The notes beneath the pieces are model-generated. The model saw nothing but the letters and a program-made list of their open reading frames with translations, was not told the DNA's origin and searched no databases. This document shows, in pieces, positions 6,322 through 6,945 of a stretch of 6,945 nt of DNA; position 1 is the stretch's first letter; each line of letters begins with the position of its first letter. The position numbers were made by a program, and so were the translations under genes. Location: the NCBI GenBank assembly GCA_964346545.1, contig CAYFVR010000250.1, positions 1 through 6,945 on the forward strand, written 5' to 3'. The DNA comes from CAYFVR01 sp964346545 (GTDB taxonomy: Bacteria > Desulfobacterota > Desulfobacteria > Desulfobacterales > Desulfococcaceae).

Positions 6322-6945
6322 ATGCAATTCTCGTTTCAACGCGCCCTGGTCACCGGCGCGGCCGGCTTCATCGGCTTTCACTTGGCCCGCCGGCTGCTGG
6401 AGGCCGGCTGCCGCGTCACGGGTCTGGACGTCGTCAACGACTACTACGACGTTCGGTACAAGCACAGCCGGTTGGAAATCCTCCAAAAATATCCCAATTT
6501 CCGGTTCGCGAAAAACGACTTGGCCGACCTTCCGGCCCTGGAAACGCTCTTCGCCGAGGAAAAATTCGACGTGGTGGTCAACCTGGCGGCCCAGGCCGGG
6601 GTTCGCTACTCCCTGAAAAACCCCCACGCCTACGTCCAGTCCAACCTGGTCGGCTTCGTCAACCTGCTGGAGTGCTGCCGCCACAACCAGATCGGCCACC
6701 TGGTCTTCGCCTCCTCCAGCTCCGTCTACGGCGCCAACACCCGGATGCCCTTTTCCGTCCACGACAACGTGGACCATCCGGTTTCGCTCTACGCCGCCTC
6801 CAAAAAATCCAACGAGCTGATGGCGCACGCCTACAGCCATCTCTATGGCCTGCCCGCCACCGGGCTGCGCTTTTTCACCGTCTACGGCCCCTGGGGCCGG
6901 CCGGACATGGCGCTGTTTCTCTTCACCAAGGCCATATTGGAAGAC
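6322..6945 (+). CDS. UDP-glucuronate 4-epimerase (N-terminal part, runs off window end)
   Basis: The first 208 residues of an extended short-chain dehydrogenase/reductase that converts UDP-glucuronate to UDP-galacturonate, a precursor of acidic capsule or LPS sugars, in the cytoplasm with bound NAD+. Visible motifs are TGAAGFIG (11-18), GLDVVNDYYDVRYKHSRL (34-51), and NLAAQAGVRYSL (87-98), a hallmark of this subfamily. The active-site stretch is FASSSSVYG (129-137) with Tyr157-xxx-Lys161 in LYAASKKSNE, and YGPWGRPDMALFLFTKAI (188-205) is also characteristic. Members are usually about 330-340 residues, so roughly the last third is missing because the window ends; no defect is visible. The start is set by the aaagga site 7 bases upstream. 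Its N-terminus (FQxALVTGxAGFIG) matches that of the preceding epimerase, marking the two as tandem relatives with different substrates. Confidence 0.92.
   Translation, partial: MQFSFQRALVTGAAGFIGFHLARRLLEAGCRVTGLDVVNDYYDVRYKHSRLEILQKYPNFRFAKNDLADLPALETLFAEEKFDVVVNLAAQAGVRYSLKNPHAYVQSNLVGFVNLLECCRHNQIGHLVFASSSSVYGANTRMPFSVHDNVDHPVSLYAASKKSNELMAHAYSHLYGLPATGLRFFTVYGPWGRPDMALFLFTKAILED

Noticed and set aside
4592..6616. 674-codon + strand frame spanning jetD end, repeat, spacer and epimerase
   Set aside because: It crosses three unrelated segments, and its translation over the epimerase is an arginine- and proline-rich shadow of the correct frame.

Overview
The window carries the last two genes of a type I Wadjet (JetABCD) plasmid-defence operon, followed by a repeat-bearing intergenic region and the start of a nucleotide-sugar (surface polysaccharide) gene cluster. 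All recognisable genes are on the + strand. The DNA is GC-rich and carries a REP-like palindrome pair. Two UDP-sugar 4-epimerases of the kind used for LPS, O-antigen or capsule suggest a Gram-negative-type cell envelope. I cannot name the phylum from this window. A run of exactly 100 N shows that this is a scaffolded draft assembly, possibly a metagenome bin.

Layout: (1) 1-60 is a short leader with a small hairpin; jetA and jetB, if present, lie upstream and out of view. (2) 61-3438 is jetC, a complete SMC-like ATPase with Walker A, hinge, coiled coils, signature and Walker B. (3) 3435-4661 is jetD, the Toprim nuclease subunit. Its probable GTG start overlaps the jetC stop, and its first ~35 codons are hidden by the N gap at 3443-3542. 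(4) 4584-4614 is a four-tract G-run (possible G-quadruplex) inside the jetD 3' end. (5) 4658-4809 is an element with perfect 28-bp inverted termini; its left end supplies the jetD stop codon. (6) 4810-5279 is about 470 bases without a credible gene, holding a short direct repeat and an AT-rich stretch just before the next gene. (7) 5280-6227 is a WbpP-like UDP-sugar 4-epimerase. (8) 6322-6945 is a UDP-glucuronate 4-epimerase that runs off the window end.

How the genes work together: from established work on Wadjet, JetA, JetB and JetC form an MksBEF/condensin-like loop-extruding motor, and JetD is the nuclease that cuts small closed-circular DNA such as plasmids after extrusion. Close packing of jetC and jetD fits co-translation of motor and nuclease. 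The two epimerases form a separate functional unit that would supply UDP-GalNAc/UDP-Gal-type and UDP-galacturonate precursors. The repeat element and a change in third-position base preference lie at or near the border between the two units.

The main system here is known rather than new. The points most worth checking are the gap at the jetD start, the inverted-repeat element abutting jetD, the G-run, and the substrate-gate serine in the first epimerase.
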